A model generated the notes under the pieces. That model was not told where the DNA came from, did not search any database, and was given only the letters and a program-made list of their open reading frames with translations. Below, one piece after another: positions 1 through 8,524 of a stretch of DNA of 64,000 nt. Location: contig JAEWLW010000038.1 in assembly GCA_023457355.1 (NCBI GenBank), positions 124,001 to 188,000 of the forward strand. Reading direction: 5' to 3'. The translations under genes and the position numbers were made by a program. Numbering within the stretch: the first letter of the stretch is position 1; the number at the start of each line of letters is the position of its first letter. This DNA is from Bacillota bacterium (GTDB lineage: Bacteria > Bacillota > Clostridia > Oscillospirales > Ruminococcaceae).

Positions 1-32
1 ATACTTTTATAGAATACCATGGCGTTGTGCGC

Positions 33-187
33 TATAGTTGATTCGCTGGAAAGCGGCCCGGCATTGCGAGATTATTTTTTGCGCTGCAAGGCGGATGGCG
101 CAGGCGGACTGTCACCTGTCAGGGAGGACAACGCGGCAGCGCGGAAAACGGGCCGCAAGGGTGGACTGGCCAGGTTAATCAACTATA
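33..187 (+). repeat. Dispersed intergenic element, copy A
   Basis: About 155 bp bounded by perfect 11-bp inverted repeats, TATAGTTGATT at 33-43 and AATCAACTATA at 177-187. It holds two blocks shared with copies elsewhere in the window: TTTTTGCGCTGCAAGGCGGA at 76-95 and a GGAAAACGGGCCGCAAGGG block near 143-161. A variable GC-rich hairpin lies between them. It ends 26 bp before the aldolase start. It is non-coding and contains no transposase; a MITE-like or structured-RNA origin is inference. Confidence 0.7.
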
Positions 188-213
188 TCTATTGAAGAAA
201 GAGGCGATCTCCT

Positions 214-1185
214 ATGCTGTCATATCAGGCCCTCGGGTTGGAGAATGCACAAAACCTGCTGAAAAAAGCCCACGAAGGGCATTATGCCGTCGGAGCTTTC
301 AACTTCATCTCTATCGAGCAACTCAACGGCATTTTTGACGCGTGCGTCCAAAAACGCTCACCCGTTATTCTGTTGGGTTCCCCAAAGCTGTGCCGCCAGT
401 TTGAGCCGCGCATGCTTTCCCGCATGGCACAGGCCGGACACGAACGCGTGCTTGAGCTGGGGCTGGACATTCCCACCGTGCTGCATCTGGACCACGGCCT
501 TTGCTACGACCACTGCGTCACCGCCGTCCAGAACGGTTTTTCTTCGGTGATGATTGACGGCAGCGCCCTGCCCTTTGCCGAAAACGTGGCGCTGACCAAG
601 CAGGTTGTGGAATATGCCCACGCCTACGGCGTGACGGTGGAAGGCGAACTGGGCGTGCTGGACAGCGAGGCCAACGCGCAGAGCTATTTTCCGCAGCGGC
701 TTTACACCGACCCAGATCAGGCGGCCGAATTTGTTGAAAAAACCGGCGTGGACAGCCTGGCCGTCGCCATCGGCACCAGCCACGGCATGGTTAAATACCT
801 GCCCAACCCGGACGGCAGCTACCCTGAGCTGCGTTATGATATTCTGGATAAAATTGAAACGCTGCTGCCCAATTTCCCCATTGTACTGCACGGCGCCTCC
901 TGCCTGCCTTATAAATATATCGAGATGATCAACCGCTACGGCGGCAAGATCGGCCATGCCGCCGGCATACCCGAATATCAGATTGCCAACGCCGCAAAGA
1001 TGGCGGTGTGCATGGTCAACATCGCCTCCGACGGCTGGCTGGCGTCGCTCGCCCTGACCCGAAAGGTACTGGCCGAAAACCCGACGGCCATTGACGGCCG
1101 TATTTATTCCTTGCAGGTGCGTCCGGAATTGAAGGAGCTTTACTGCCATAAAATAGACATGCTGGGCAGCGCGGGCAAAATGTGA
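214..1185 (+). CDS. fba: Class II fructose-bisphosphate (ketose-bisphosphate) aldolase
   Basis: This 323-residue cytoplasmic enzyme cleaves fructose 1,6-bisphosphate, or a related ketose bisphosphate, to DHAP and an aldehyde. It is zinc-dependent by family. The class II landmarks are visible: HLDHG at 91-95 (catalytic Asp93, zinc ligand His94), VEGELG at 142-147, and further zinc histidines in GTSHG (187-191) and LHGAS (225-229). The phosphate-binding motif reads NIASD at 269-273, closer to the NVATE of the GatY/KbaY group than to NIDTD of E. coli FbaA, so the exact sugar is uncertain. The ATG follows AAAGAGG. It sits alone behind repeat copy A, with a drug/metabolite transporter 70 bp downstream and no clear terminator between them. 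Confidence 0.9.
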   Translation: MLSYQALGLENAQNLLKKAHEGHYAVGAFNFISIEQLNGIFDACVQKRSPVILLGSPKLCRQFEPRMLSRMAQAGHERVLELGLDIPTVLHLDHGLCYDHCVTAVQNGFSSVMIDGSALPFAENVALTKQVVEYAHAYGVTVEGELGVLDSEANAQSYFPQRLYTDPDQAAEFVEKTGVDSLAVAIGTSHGMVKYLPNPDGSYPELRYDILDKIETLLPNFPIVLHGASCLPYKYIEMINRYGGKIGHAAGIPEYQIANAAKMAVCMVNIASDGWLASLALTRKVLAENPTAIDGRIYSLQVRPELKELYCHKIDMLGSAGKM

Positions 1186-1255
1186 CGGCCTGCGCAGAAA
1201 ACGGGTTAAAAAAACAGCAGGTTCCGGCCTGTCAAAAAACCTGTCGGGTGGTTTT

Positions 1256-2173
1256 ATGAAAAATACGACAAAAGCCTATTTAGCCGTAACATTTCAGACG
1301 TTGATCGTCGGTTTTTCTTTTTTGTTTGTCAAAATTGCGCTGCGCAGTGCCGACGCCGTATCGTTATTGGCGCATCGGTTTACAGTGGCGGCGCTTTGTA
1401 TTGTCATTTACAGGCTTTTAAATCCGGCCAGGATCAATATCGGCACTTCGGCCTGGCTGAAGATCGTTCCTTACAGCATCGCCTATCCCATCGCATTCTT
1501 TTTTTTCCAGACGTTCGGGCTCAAAATAATATCCTCCTCCGAGGCGGGAATCATCCACGCCACAGCGCCTGTCTGGACGCTTATCGCCGCCAGAATCATC
1601 TTAAAAGAGCGGGTTGGCAACCTGCAAAAACTTCTGTTGGCCCTGTCGGTATCGGGCGTCATCTATATCAATATCATGAGCGGGTTTCGCATTGGAAGCG
1701 GCAGTTACCCCGGTTTTCTGTTCATCCTGATATCCGCGGTATCTTTTGCCATCTATTATGTGTTAATCAGAAAGCTGTCAAGGCAATACGCCGTTCTTTC
1801 AATTGTCTATGTGATGAGCATAACCGGCTGTGTTGTTTTTAACGCCGTTTCCATTGCGCAACATATTATAAACGGCAATGCCGCCGCTTATTTTAAACCG
1901 TTCTCAGACCTTTCCTTTGTGTGGGCAATGCTTTATCTGGGGGTGCTTTCGTCCCTGGTAACCTCCCTGCTTTCCACATATGCATTGGGCAAACTGGAGG
2001 CGACCAAAGTCGGGCTCTTTAACAATATGTCCGTCATCGTCACCATTCTGGCCGGGCCGGTCTTCTTACACGAAACGCTTTATGGTTATCACTACATCGG
2101 TATGATCGCCATTTTAACCGGCACCATCGGGTTTAACCTCATCAAGCCGCGCCGGGAAGATACGGACAAATAA
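1256..2173 (+). CDS. EamA/DMT-superfamily permease
   Basis: A 305-residue integral membrane protein with about ten hydrophobic segments in two homologous halves, the usual EamA (drug/metabolite transporter) layout. A positively charged tail, KPRREDTDK, ends the protein. Family members export amino acids, nucleosides or other metabolites; nothing here fixes the substrate. The ATG follows a weak GGGTGG ribosome site. It probably shares transcripts with the aldolase gene upstream, because no terminator lies between them, and it ends at a strong hairpin terminator at 2178-2212. Confidence 0.85.
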   Translation: MKNTTKAYLAVTFQTLIVGFSFLFVKIALRSADAVSLLAHRFTVAALCIVIYRLLNPARINIGTSAWLKIVPYSIAYPIAFFFFQTFGLKIISSSEAGIIHATAPVWTLIAARIILKERVGNLQKLLLALSVSGVIYINIMSGFRIGSGSYPGFLFILISAVSFAIYYVLIRKLSRQYAVLSIVYVMSITGCVVFNAVSIAQHIINGNAAAYFKPFSDLSFVWAMLYLGVLSSLVTSLLSTYALGKLEATKVGLFNNMSVIVTILAGPVFLHETLYGYHYIGMIAILTGTIGFNLIKPRREDTDK

Positions 2174-2177
2174 CGCC

Positions 2178-2212
2178 AAAGCCTTTCAATCATGGCTGAT
2201 TGAAAGGCTTTT
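2178..2212. terminator. Rho-independent terminator between convergent genes
   Basis: A perfect 14-bp stem (AAAGCCTTTCAATC at 2178-2191 with its complement at 2198-2211), a 6-nt loop, then a short T run. It sits between the convergent EamA and antiporter genes and can serve both strands. Confidence 0.85.
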
Positions 2213-2266
2213 AAAAACTGAAACTATCCTTTAAAGCCGCCTGTTTGGGGCTACCGATTATACCCG

Positions 2267-3865
2267 TCAGCTTGAGTGGTTGATCACCAGCACATCGTTT
2301 TCCTTAATGACGGTCGAACCCTGCGGGATAATGACCCGGCCCTTGCGCTGCACCATAATGATGAGCATATCCGGCTTTTTAAAGATCTCGGCGACGCGCT
2401 TGTTCTCCCACCTGTCGCCCTTGGCAATGCGTTTTTCAAACAGCGAAATACCCTCGATATCGCCCGGCGCCCGCGCGCTCAAAATAAGCTTATCATACGG
2501 TTGCAGCACTGTTTTTCCATTGGGGACAATCTTTTTGCCGCTACGCAGCAACAGGACGAGAATCGTCTCCGCGGGCAGCAGAATATCCTGAATCATGCTG
2601 CCGGACCAGGGGTGCTGTTCCGGCACCGAAAACTGAATAAACTGGATGGGAACCTCATCGCTGTAATCGGTGAAGGTTTTCATAACATCGGCGTTCTCGT
2701 CGATCATATCCAGCCTGCGGGCCACAAGCGGAATCATCGCGCCCTGGAACAAAATAGACAGCAGCACGATGAAAAACACGATGTGGAACAAGTCGGTGCT
2801 GGTGTAGGCGGGGCTGATGGCCGCCATAACCGCAAACACAATCGATGCGGCGCCGCGCAGCCCGGCCCACGAGACCAGCAGCTGCTGTTTAAAGGTGCCG
2901 CCAAGCGGCGACAGAATGGCAAACACCGCCGCAGGGCGGGCCACAAAAGTTAAAAACAGCGCGATAGCCAGTGCGGTGAAAGCCACATTCAGCAACAGGG
3001 ACGGCGTGGCCAGCAAGCCCAGCAAGAAGAACAGCACCACCTGCATCAGACCGGTGGCCGTGTCAAAAAAGTGCACGATGGCCTTTTTGTTTTTAATTTC
3101 GTGGTTACCCATCATAATGCCGACGATGTAAGCGCTTAAATAGCCGTTACCGCCCAGTGCCTCGGGCGCGGCATAGGAGAAAATCGCCACCCCAAGGATA
3201 AAAATGGCGTCGAACCCGTCGGCGGCAAACTGAAATTTTTTAAGCGCCCACAGCGCCGCCGCCGCAATGGCCACGCCGAACAACGCGCCATAGGTCAGCT
3301 GCGCGAAAATCATGTATGCAATCTGCCCGCCCCTGACGTTTTGGCTCATGATCGAAAGAATAACGGCCGTGAGCATATAGGCGCAGGGGTCGTTGCTGCC
3401 GCTTTCAACCTCCAGCATTGAAGCGGTGTTGTAGCGGAGGTTCAGCCGCTTGGAGCGCAAAATTGAGAACACCGAGGCCGCGTCGGTCGAACTGATAACC
3501 GCACCGATAAGCAGGCTTTCAAGCCAGCCGATCCGCAGCGCGAAATGGCAGAACAGTCCGGTTATGCCGGCGGTGAGCACCACCCCCGCGGAAGAAAGCA
3601 GTACCGCCTGCGCCACGACGGGCCTCGCCTCGCTCCACTTGGTGCCAAACCCACCGTAAAACATGATAAAAATCAGTGCGACGGCGCAAATCTGCCCGGC
3701 GAAAGCATAGTTGTCAAAAGGAATTTTCACCACACCTTCGGCGCCAAAAAGCATCCCCAGCAGGATGAAAGCCAGCAGCACCGGAATGCCCAGCTTGCTG
3801 GAGAGCTTATTAAAGCCCACACAGGTGATTAAGACGACGGCGGCCAACAACAGATAAACCGGCAA
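2267..3865 (-). CDS. cvrA: K+/H+ antiporter, CvrA/NhaP2 type with C-terminal RCK_C domains
   Basis: A CPA1-family cation/proton antiporter. The first roughly 390 residues are a 12-13 segment membrane domain with the ion-site motifs SSTDAAS and ESGSNDP. Two TrkA-C (RCK_C) modules follow, one starting near VPEQHPWSG and one near ISLFEKRIAKGD, which in this family gate potassium or regulate exchange. TTG at 3865 is chosen because AAGGAAGG lies 6 nt upstream and gives MPVYLLL, like other CvrA proteins. An ATG at 3892 would add nine residues but lacks a ribosome site. Likely role: potassium efflux and cell-volume control at the membrane. It stands alone, converging on the EamA gene. Confidence 0.88.
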   Translation of the reverse strand: MPVYLLLAAVVLITCVGFNKLSSKLGIPVLLAFILLGMLFGAEGVVKIPFDNYAFAGQICAVALIFIMFYGGFGTKWSEARPVVAQAVLLSSAGVVLTAGITGLFCHFALRIGWLESLLIGAVISSTDAASVFSILRSKRLNLRYNTASMLEVESGSNDPCAYMLTAVILSIMSQNVRGGQIAYMIFAQLTYGALFGVAIAAAALWALKKFQFAADGFDAIFILGVAIFSYAAPEALGGNGYLSAYIVGIMMGNHEIKNKKAIVHFFDTATGLMQVVLFFLLGLLATPSLLLNVAFTALAIALFLTFVARPAAVFAILSPLGGTFKQQLLVSWAGLRGAASIVFAVMAAISPAYTSTDLFHIVFFIVLLSILFQGAMIPLVARRLDMIDENADVMKTFTDYSDEVPIQFIQFSVPEQHPWSGSMIQDILLPAETILVLLLRSGKKIVPNGKTVLQPYDKLILSARAPGDIEGISLFEKRIAKGDRWENKRVAEIFKKPDMLIIMVQRKGRVIIPQGSTVIKENDVLVINHSS

Positions 3866-3903
3866 AATCAAACCTTCCTTTCGGCGCAACATGGCGCTGT
3901 CAA

Positions 3904-4063
3904 TATAGTGGGTTCACTTTAAAAACGGCCTGACATTTGCGGCGCTATTTTTTGCGCTGCAAGGCGGACGACCCAGGCAGGCTGGCGCCTGGCGAGGCGG
4001 GCAACGCAACAGCGTGGAAAACAGGGCGCAAGGGCTGGGCGGTTTTTAAGTTAATCGGCTATA
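3904..4063 (+). repeat. Dispersed intergenic element, copy B
   Basis: Fills most of the gap between the antiporter and nudC. It carries the same TTTTTGCGCTGCAAGGCGGA block (3949-3968) as copy A and the GGAAAACAGGGCGCAAGGGC block near 4014-4033. The ends are TATAGTGGGTT and TTAATCGGCTATA, an imperfect inverted repeat. A central GGCTGGCGCCTGGCG hairpin replaces the variable part of copy A. The remaining 4064-4186 shows nothing recognisable. Confidence 0.7.
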
Positions 4064-4186
4064 AATTGGCCCGGGCGCAGAATGCTCGCCGCCCGCAAGC
4101 GGCCTAAACATACGGCACGGGCAGCATCAAAAGGCGGTTATGTAAGACGCTTTCAGACGTCAGCCGCCCGGCACGGGCCTTTGGCG

Positions 4187-5014
4187 CTACTGCTTACCGC
4201 CGTTTTTAAAAACCATCATCATCTCGCGGGTCAGGCTTAAGCGGTCGGGCTTTAACGCAATTTGGTCGCGGGTAAACCACTCGGCCGAGGCCAGCTCGTC
4301 GGTTTGCAGCGTGACGGCGGTATCCCCGTCCACCTCGGCAAAAAAGCCGCAGAGCAGCGAGCTTGAAAAGGCCCAGGGCTGGCTTTTATAATAGGTGATG
4401 TTCTTAACCTTCAGCCCAACCTCTTCCATCACCTCGCGCTCAACCGTCTGTTCCACCGTCTCGCCAACCTCGGTGAAGCCCGCCACCAGCGCGTAGTTGG
4501 AATAGGTCCGGCCGGCATATTTGGTCATCAGCAGCCGGTCGCCCGCCGTAATTGCCACAATGACGCCGGGGGATATTTTGGGATAAACCGTGTTGCCACA
4601 GCCTGGGCACGCCAGCATGCGCTCTTTGTCGCTGGGTATCAGCAACTGCCCGCAGCGCCCGCAGAATTTATTATCATTATACCAATTGTATAGCTGCCAT
4701 GCAACAAAGCCCGCAAAGGCTAAGTCACCGGGCAGCGCCGTGCGGAACAGCGTGATATTTTCTAGGCTGAAGCCGTCGGGTACATGATAGCGCGCCGAAC
4801 GCAGCAGAAAATAGTCCACGTCATCAATTGAAAACAAAAATGTGCAGTCGCCGGGCGCGGCTTCAAGCTGTTCCAGTGTCGGGTAGCAAACCGCCGTCCC
4901 GTTTTTGCGGCACAGCACGGCGTTTTGGTCAAAGACAAAAACCGTATCCGCCTCGCGGGGGCTTTTGCATTGAAAGGTGTTGTCATATTTCTTGGGTGCA
5001 ATATCCTGTATCAC
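4187..5014 (-). CDS. nudC: NAD(+) diphosphatase, NudC family
   Basis: This Nudix hydrolase splits NAD(H) to NMN and AMP, and in characterised members also removes NAD caps from RNA. Of 275 residues, the zinc ribbon uses Cys118, Cys121, Cys136 and Cys139. The Nudix box runs from GFTEVGE (179) to MEEVGL (201), with the catalytic REVMEE core. SQPWAF at 211-216 matches the NudC-specific SQPWPF motif that separates NAD hydrolases from other Nudix proteins. GTG is the start, with AAAGGAAG six nt upstream. The gene is flanked on both sides by direct copies B and C of the dispersed element. Confidence 0.92.
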   Translation of the reverse strand: MIQDIAPKKYDNTFQCKSPREADTVFVFDQNAVLCRKNGTAVCYPTLEQLEAAPGDCTFLFSIDDVDYFLLRSARYHVPDGFSLENITLFRTALPGDLAFAGFVAWQLYNWYNDNKFCGRCGQLLIPSDKERMLACPGCGNTVYPKISPGVIVAITAGDRLLMTKYAGRTYSNYALVAGFTEVGETVEQTVEREVMEEVGLKVKNITYYKSQPWAFSSSLLCGFFAEVDGDTAVTLQTDELASAEWFTRDQIALKPDRLSLTREMMMVFKNGGKQ

Positions 5015-5179
5015 GTTAAACTTCCTTTGCCGTTAATTTAACGGCGGCACAAACCGGCCGCTGTCATTGTTACAGCGATTATACCACCCCGCTGTGAAAA
5101 AGTCATGCCCGCCCGCATAAATATCCCCCCCGCCCCAGCGGCGCGTCACCACAGCCGCATCCATCCCTTCCCCCAATGT

Positions 5180-5333
5180 TAAAACAATTCGCCTGAAAAG
5201 CGGCCTGCATCTTCCAAGCCGTCTTCGCGCTGCAAGGCAAAGGAAGGCCGGCTGGCGCCCGGCGAGGAAGCCAACGCGGCAGCGTGGAAAACAGGGCGCA
5301 AGGGCGGGATGGTTTTTAAGTTAATCGGCTATA
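5180..5333 (+). repeat. Dispersed intergenic element, copy C
   Basis: Same orientation as copies A and B. It is recognised by CGCGCTGCAAGGCAAAGGAA near 5225-5244, the hairpin GGCTGGCGCCCGGCG, GGAAAACAGGGCGCAAGGGC at 5285-5304 and the terminal TTAATCGGCTATA at 5321-5333, which is identical to the end of copy B. The left end lacks the TATAGTTGATT repeat, so the left boundary is approximate. Together with 5015-5179 and 5334-5471, where nothing else is recognisable, it fills the gap before the nitroreductase gene. Confidence 0.6.
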
Positions 5334-5471
5334 AGTCATCCTTTAAGGCCATAAAGTGTTTTTCTCCACGAGAACATAGTGCATTCAAAATTAATAAATG
5401 CTATAATATTTTAATAGAACAGGCCACGCCTTATGAATCCGCCTTGAAATTAGAGGAAGGAACTGCAAAGC

Positions 5472-6011
5472 ATGGAAGCAATCAGAATGCGTAAAAGCAT
5501 CAGAAAATACCTGAATAAGCCGGTTTCGGATGCGGTGATCCTGCAACTGCTGGAAAGTGCCCGCCTCGCGCCCTCCGGCAGCAACAACCAGCCCTGGCAG
5601 TTCATTGTCGTCCGCTCCCCGGAAAACCGCCGCAGGCTCACAGAGGTTGCGCATAATCAGAAATGGATGCTGACCGCACCGGTGTTCATTGTCTGCCTTG
5701 CCGATATCCGTTGCAGAATTCCCGAGGGGGTCGAGGTGTTCCTCACCGAAGAAAGCCCGGAGGAGGAACTCAAGCAGGTTATCCGCGATACAGCCATCGC
5801 GGTGGAAAATCTGCTGCTGGAAGCGCATCACCTGGGCCTTGGCGCCTGCTGGGTCGCATGGTACAGGCAAACGGAAATCCGCCCCGTTTTAGCGATTCCG
5901 GCGGACAAATACGTCTGCGGCATCGTCACGGTCGGCTATCCGGCTGAAACGCCCGCACCGCACCCGCGAAAACCGCTCGAAAGCCTGGTCCGGTACGAAA
6001 TGTGGGAATAA
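5472..6011 (+). CDS. Nitroreductase-family FMN oxidoreductase
   Basis: A 179-residue flavoprotein of the NADH/NADPH nitroreductase fold. The N-terminal MRKSIRKY and the segment SARLAPSGSNNQPWQFIVV (residues 36-54) are the typical FMN phosphate and isoalloxazine contacts. GLGACWVAWY and the later IVTVGYPAE are the C-terminal FMN-binding parts. Such small members reduce nitro compounds, quinones or flavins in the cytoplasm; the physiological substrate cannot be told. The ATG follows AGGAAGG at a long spacing of about 11 nt. It is monocistronic. A weak hairpin, CCCCAAAAA with its complement at 6049-6075, follows and may terminate it. Confidence 0.88.
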   Translation: MEAIRMRKSIRKYLNKPVSDAVILQLLESARLAPSGSNNQPWQFIVVRSPENRRRLTEVAHNQKWMLTAPVFIVCLADIRCRIPEGVEVFLTEESPEEELKQVIRDTAIAVENLLLEAHHLGLGACWVAWYRQTEIRPVLAIPADKYVCGIVTVGYPAETPAPHPRKPLESLVRYEMWE

Positions 6012-6262
6012 TGCCGCCCGACGACGACACGGAGGGCAGCGAAATGGCCCCCAAAAACAGCCTGCTTTTTTGGGGCAGGGGATTGGGCATTTCAGGTGCG
6101 GCCGTTTAAAATTTTAGAATCTGATTTCCCGCTGGCCTGCATCGAAGCGGATATTGAGCCATTGAGAAGGCATCCTGCCCTATATTTGCCCCCGGTTCTG
6201 AGACCCGCACCATTTCTCTCCGGAATAACTGCGCTTTAAGAATTATAATGAGGTGAAAAGAT

Positions 6263-7057
6263 ATGTCGCAAGCTTTGTTATGGGCCGCCGGCGGAACCGG
6301 CTTTACTTTTCTGATGACGACGCTGGGCGCCGCAATGGTTTTCTTTTTCCGAAAAGCCGACAACGAACATATTCAAAAAATATTCCTGGGCTTTGCCGCC
6401 GGTGTCATGATCGCGGCGTCGGTCTGGAGCCTTTTAATACCGGCTATTGAAGAGGCCGAGGCAAGCGGCCAGATCGGGTGGATTCCGGCCGCGGGCGGGT
6501 TTGTGCTCGGCGCGCTGTTTTTGTACGGGCTCGACCAGCTCATCCCGCACCTGCACCCCGCCACCAACCAGACCGAGGGCCCCCTCTCCACCATGAAGCG
6601 CACCTCGCTTTTAGTGCTGGCGGTAACGCTGCACAATATCCCGGAAGGCATGGCCGTCGGCCTTTCCTTCGCGCTGGCCGCACAACACAGCGCCGACCCT
6701 TCGGCCTATGCGGCCGCCGCGGCACTGGCATTGGGCATCGGCATCCAGAACTTCCCTGAAGGCGCTGCCATCTCGCTGCCCTTACGGCAGGAGGGCGTCG
6801 GCGCGGCAAAGGCTTTTTTGTACGGCAGCCTCTCCGGCCTCGTAGAGCCGGTGTTCGGCATTTTAACGGTGCTGGCGGCGTCCGCCATCACGCTTTATAT
6901 GCCGTGGCTGCTTTCGTTTGCCGCGGGCGCCATGATCTATGTCGTGGTGGAGGAGCTGATTCCGGAGGCGCACCTCGGCGAGCATTCAAATATCGGCACG
7001 CTCGGCGTCATGGGCGGCTTTTTGATTATGATGATTTTAGACGTCGCATTGGGTTAG
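6263..7057 (+). CDS. ZIP-family divalent metal transporter
   Basis: A 264-residue membrane protein of the ZIP (ZupT-like) family, which imports zinc, iron or other divalent metals. About eight hydrophobic segments are visible. The two metal-binding helices carry HNIPEGMAVG and NFPEGAAISLP, the paired HNxPEG/xxPEG motifs of the transport site. A short histidine-containing loop (LIPHLHPATNQ) sits where the usual cytoplasmic metal-sensing loop is found. The ATG follows AGGTG. The preceding 250 bp shows no convincing promoter. Its neighbour downstream is the AraC/ABC cluster suspected of iron handling, so metal supply may link the two, but that is inference. Confidence 0.9.
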   Translation: MSQALLWAAGGTGFTFLMTTLGAAMVFFFRKADNEHIQKIFLGFAAGVMIAASVWSLLIPAIEEAEASGQIGWIPAAGGFVLGALFLYGLDQLIPHLHPATNQTEGPLSTMKRTSLLVLAVTLHNIPEGMAVGLSFALAAQHSADPSAYAAAAALALGIGIQNFPEGAAISLPLRQEGVGAAKAFLYGSLSGLVEPVFGILTVLAASAITLYMPWLLSFAAGAMIYVVVEELIPEAHLGEHSNIGTLGVMGGFLIMMILDVALG

Positions 7058-7168
7058 GGCGTTCTTAAAAGTCAAAAATGGGGGAAATTTGCTGAGGATG
7101 CATCAGCGCAAGGCCAAAAATGCAGGAACACCGGCGCATGTTTAACGCCGTGTTGCCTTTTCAGCAGA

Positions 7169-8197
7169 ATGCCCCGAAGCTGGACTTTTGAGAAAACCGG
7201 CGGCCGAAAGGAGGGGGTATCCATCGGCATCTTCTCTGTAGAAAAGGGCCTCTACGGCCCGGAGGTACAGGTGGTGGCGCAATCGGACGCGTGCACGGTT
7301 TACCGGTTCACCGGCGCGGACGGCGAGGGCATCATCACCGGATACCGGGTTTTTCCCGGTATTGAGCTGCTGTATAACGATTTTCGCATGGGCAGCTGCT
7401 TTACCAACAAACGCGCACACCCCAATATCATGGAGATTAACCACTGCCGCCGGGGGCGCTTTGAATGCGAATTTGACAACGGCACCTGCGCCTATCTGGA
7501 GGCGGGCGACCTGTCGGTTAACCTTTTGAGCAACCGTTCGAAAAACCCCTGCTTTCCGCTGGAGCATTATGACGGGGTGTCGGTTCTCATTGATATCCCC
7601 GAGGCGGCCGACGCCATTTCTTCGGCGCTTGAGAACATCTGCATCGACCTTTACGGTCTGCGCGAGAGGCTTTGCGGCGATAATTGCTGCTTTATCATGC
7701 GCGCGACCGAGTCGGTCCAGCATATTTTTTCCGAGCTTTACACCGTGCCGGATGCCGTGAAACCCGGTTATTTCAAGCTGAAGGTTTTGGAACTGCTGCT
7801 GTTTCTGAGCATCGCCGATATCTCGGGCAGCCAGCAGCAGCGGCTGTATTTTCCCAAAGAGCAGGTGGAGGTTATCAAACGCATCAAGCGGCATATCACC
7901 GAAAATATGGAACGCCACTATACGCTTGAAATGCTTTCCGCCCGGTTTTGCATTCCGCTGACCACCATGAAGCTGTGCTTTAAGGGCGTTTACGGCACCT
8001 CCATTTACGCTTTCATCCGTTCTTACCGCATGCAGGCCGCGGCGCTGATGCTGGCGCAAAGCTGTGACAGCGTCACCGAAATCGCCAACCGGGTGGGGTA
8101 TTCAAACGCCAGCAAGTTCGCCTGCGCCTTTAAACAGACGATCGGCCTGCCCCCGCTTAAATATCGCCGGAAGGCTCAGCTTGGCAAAGCACCCTGA
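7169..8197 (+). CDS. AraC-family transcriptional regulator
   Basis: A 342-residue regulator. Residues from about 1 to 220 form an undefined sensor part. The C-terminal hundred residues are a double helix-turn-helix AraC DNA-binding domain: TLEMLSARFCIPLTTMKLCF is the first helix-turn-helix and VTEIANRVGYSNASKFACAF the second. Just downstream is a heterodimeric ABC transporter of the YbtP/YbtQ type, which in other bacteria is controlled by an adjacent AraC protein responding to a siderophore. The start is uncertain: ATG at 7169 lacks a ribosome site, while a strong AAAGGAGGGGG lies at 7207-7217 inside the frame without an ATG, GTG or TTG behind it. Confidence 0.85.
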   Translation: MPRSWTFEKTGGRKEGVSIGIFSVEKGLYGPEVQVVAQSDACTVYRFTGADGEGIITGYRVFPGIELLYNDFRMGSCFTNKRAHPNIMEINHCRRGRFECEFDNGTCAYLEAGDLSVNLLSNRSKNPCFPLEHYDGVSVLIDIPEAADAISSALENICIDLYGLRERLCGDNCCFIMRATESVQHIFSELYTVPDAVKPGYFKLKVLELLLFLSIADISGSQQQRLYFPKEQVEVIKRIKRHITENMERHYTLEMLSARFCIPLTTMKLCFKGVYGTSIYAFIRSYRMQAAALMLAQSCDSVTEIANRVGYSNASKFACAFKQTIGLPPLKYRRKAQLGKAP

Positions 8198-8454
8198 GGG
8201 GCAATACCGGCATCATCGCATATGGCGTCCGCTTGCGCTGCATCATAAAAAGCGGCGTTTTTTTCGCGGCGATGGTTATCCTCTGCTAACTCTTGCCCCA
8301 AGGCGTTATTTCGCTTTTCTTCCGGATTTTAATCCCGATTTATCAGCATCCTGAAAAGTTTTATAAGACGGCTGATGATAGCAGCCGTGCACAAATTTTT
8401 GTCCAAATGGATTGAAATCGCCCGCATGGAGTAGCGCAGCCTTGGCGCAAGGCT

Positions 8455-8488
8455 TATAATAGCTTTTGGTTAGTTAAAGCTAACCAGC
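8455..8488 (+). promoter_or_regulatory. Promoter -10 and DtxR-like palindrome before the ABC operon
   Basis: TATAAT at 8455-8460 is followed by GGTTAG(8468-8473)...CTAACC(8480-8485). Read as TTAGTTAAAGCTAACCAGC (8470-8488), it matches 13 of 19 positions of the DtxR/IdeR iron box TTAGGTTAGGCTAACCTAA. It would cover the start of transcription, where an iron repressor could block. A good -35 is not visible. The rest of 8198-8454 holds nothing else I can name. Confidence 0.4.
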
Positions 8489-8524
8489 TAATATATTTTG
8501 CTTTATATTTCAGGAGGTGTTCTT

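Noticed and set aside
358..1149. A long open frame antisense to the aldolase (about 263 codons, minus strand).
   Set aside because: It is the mirror of the conserved aldolase frame in GC-rich DNA, has no ribosome site and no recognisable domain.
7142..8059. A 305-codon open frame antisense to the AraC gene.
   Set aside because: It runs over the conserved AraC domain on the other strand, and the composition is that of a shadow frame.
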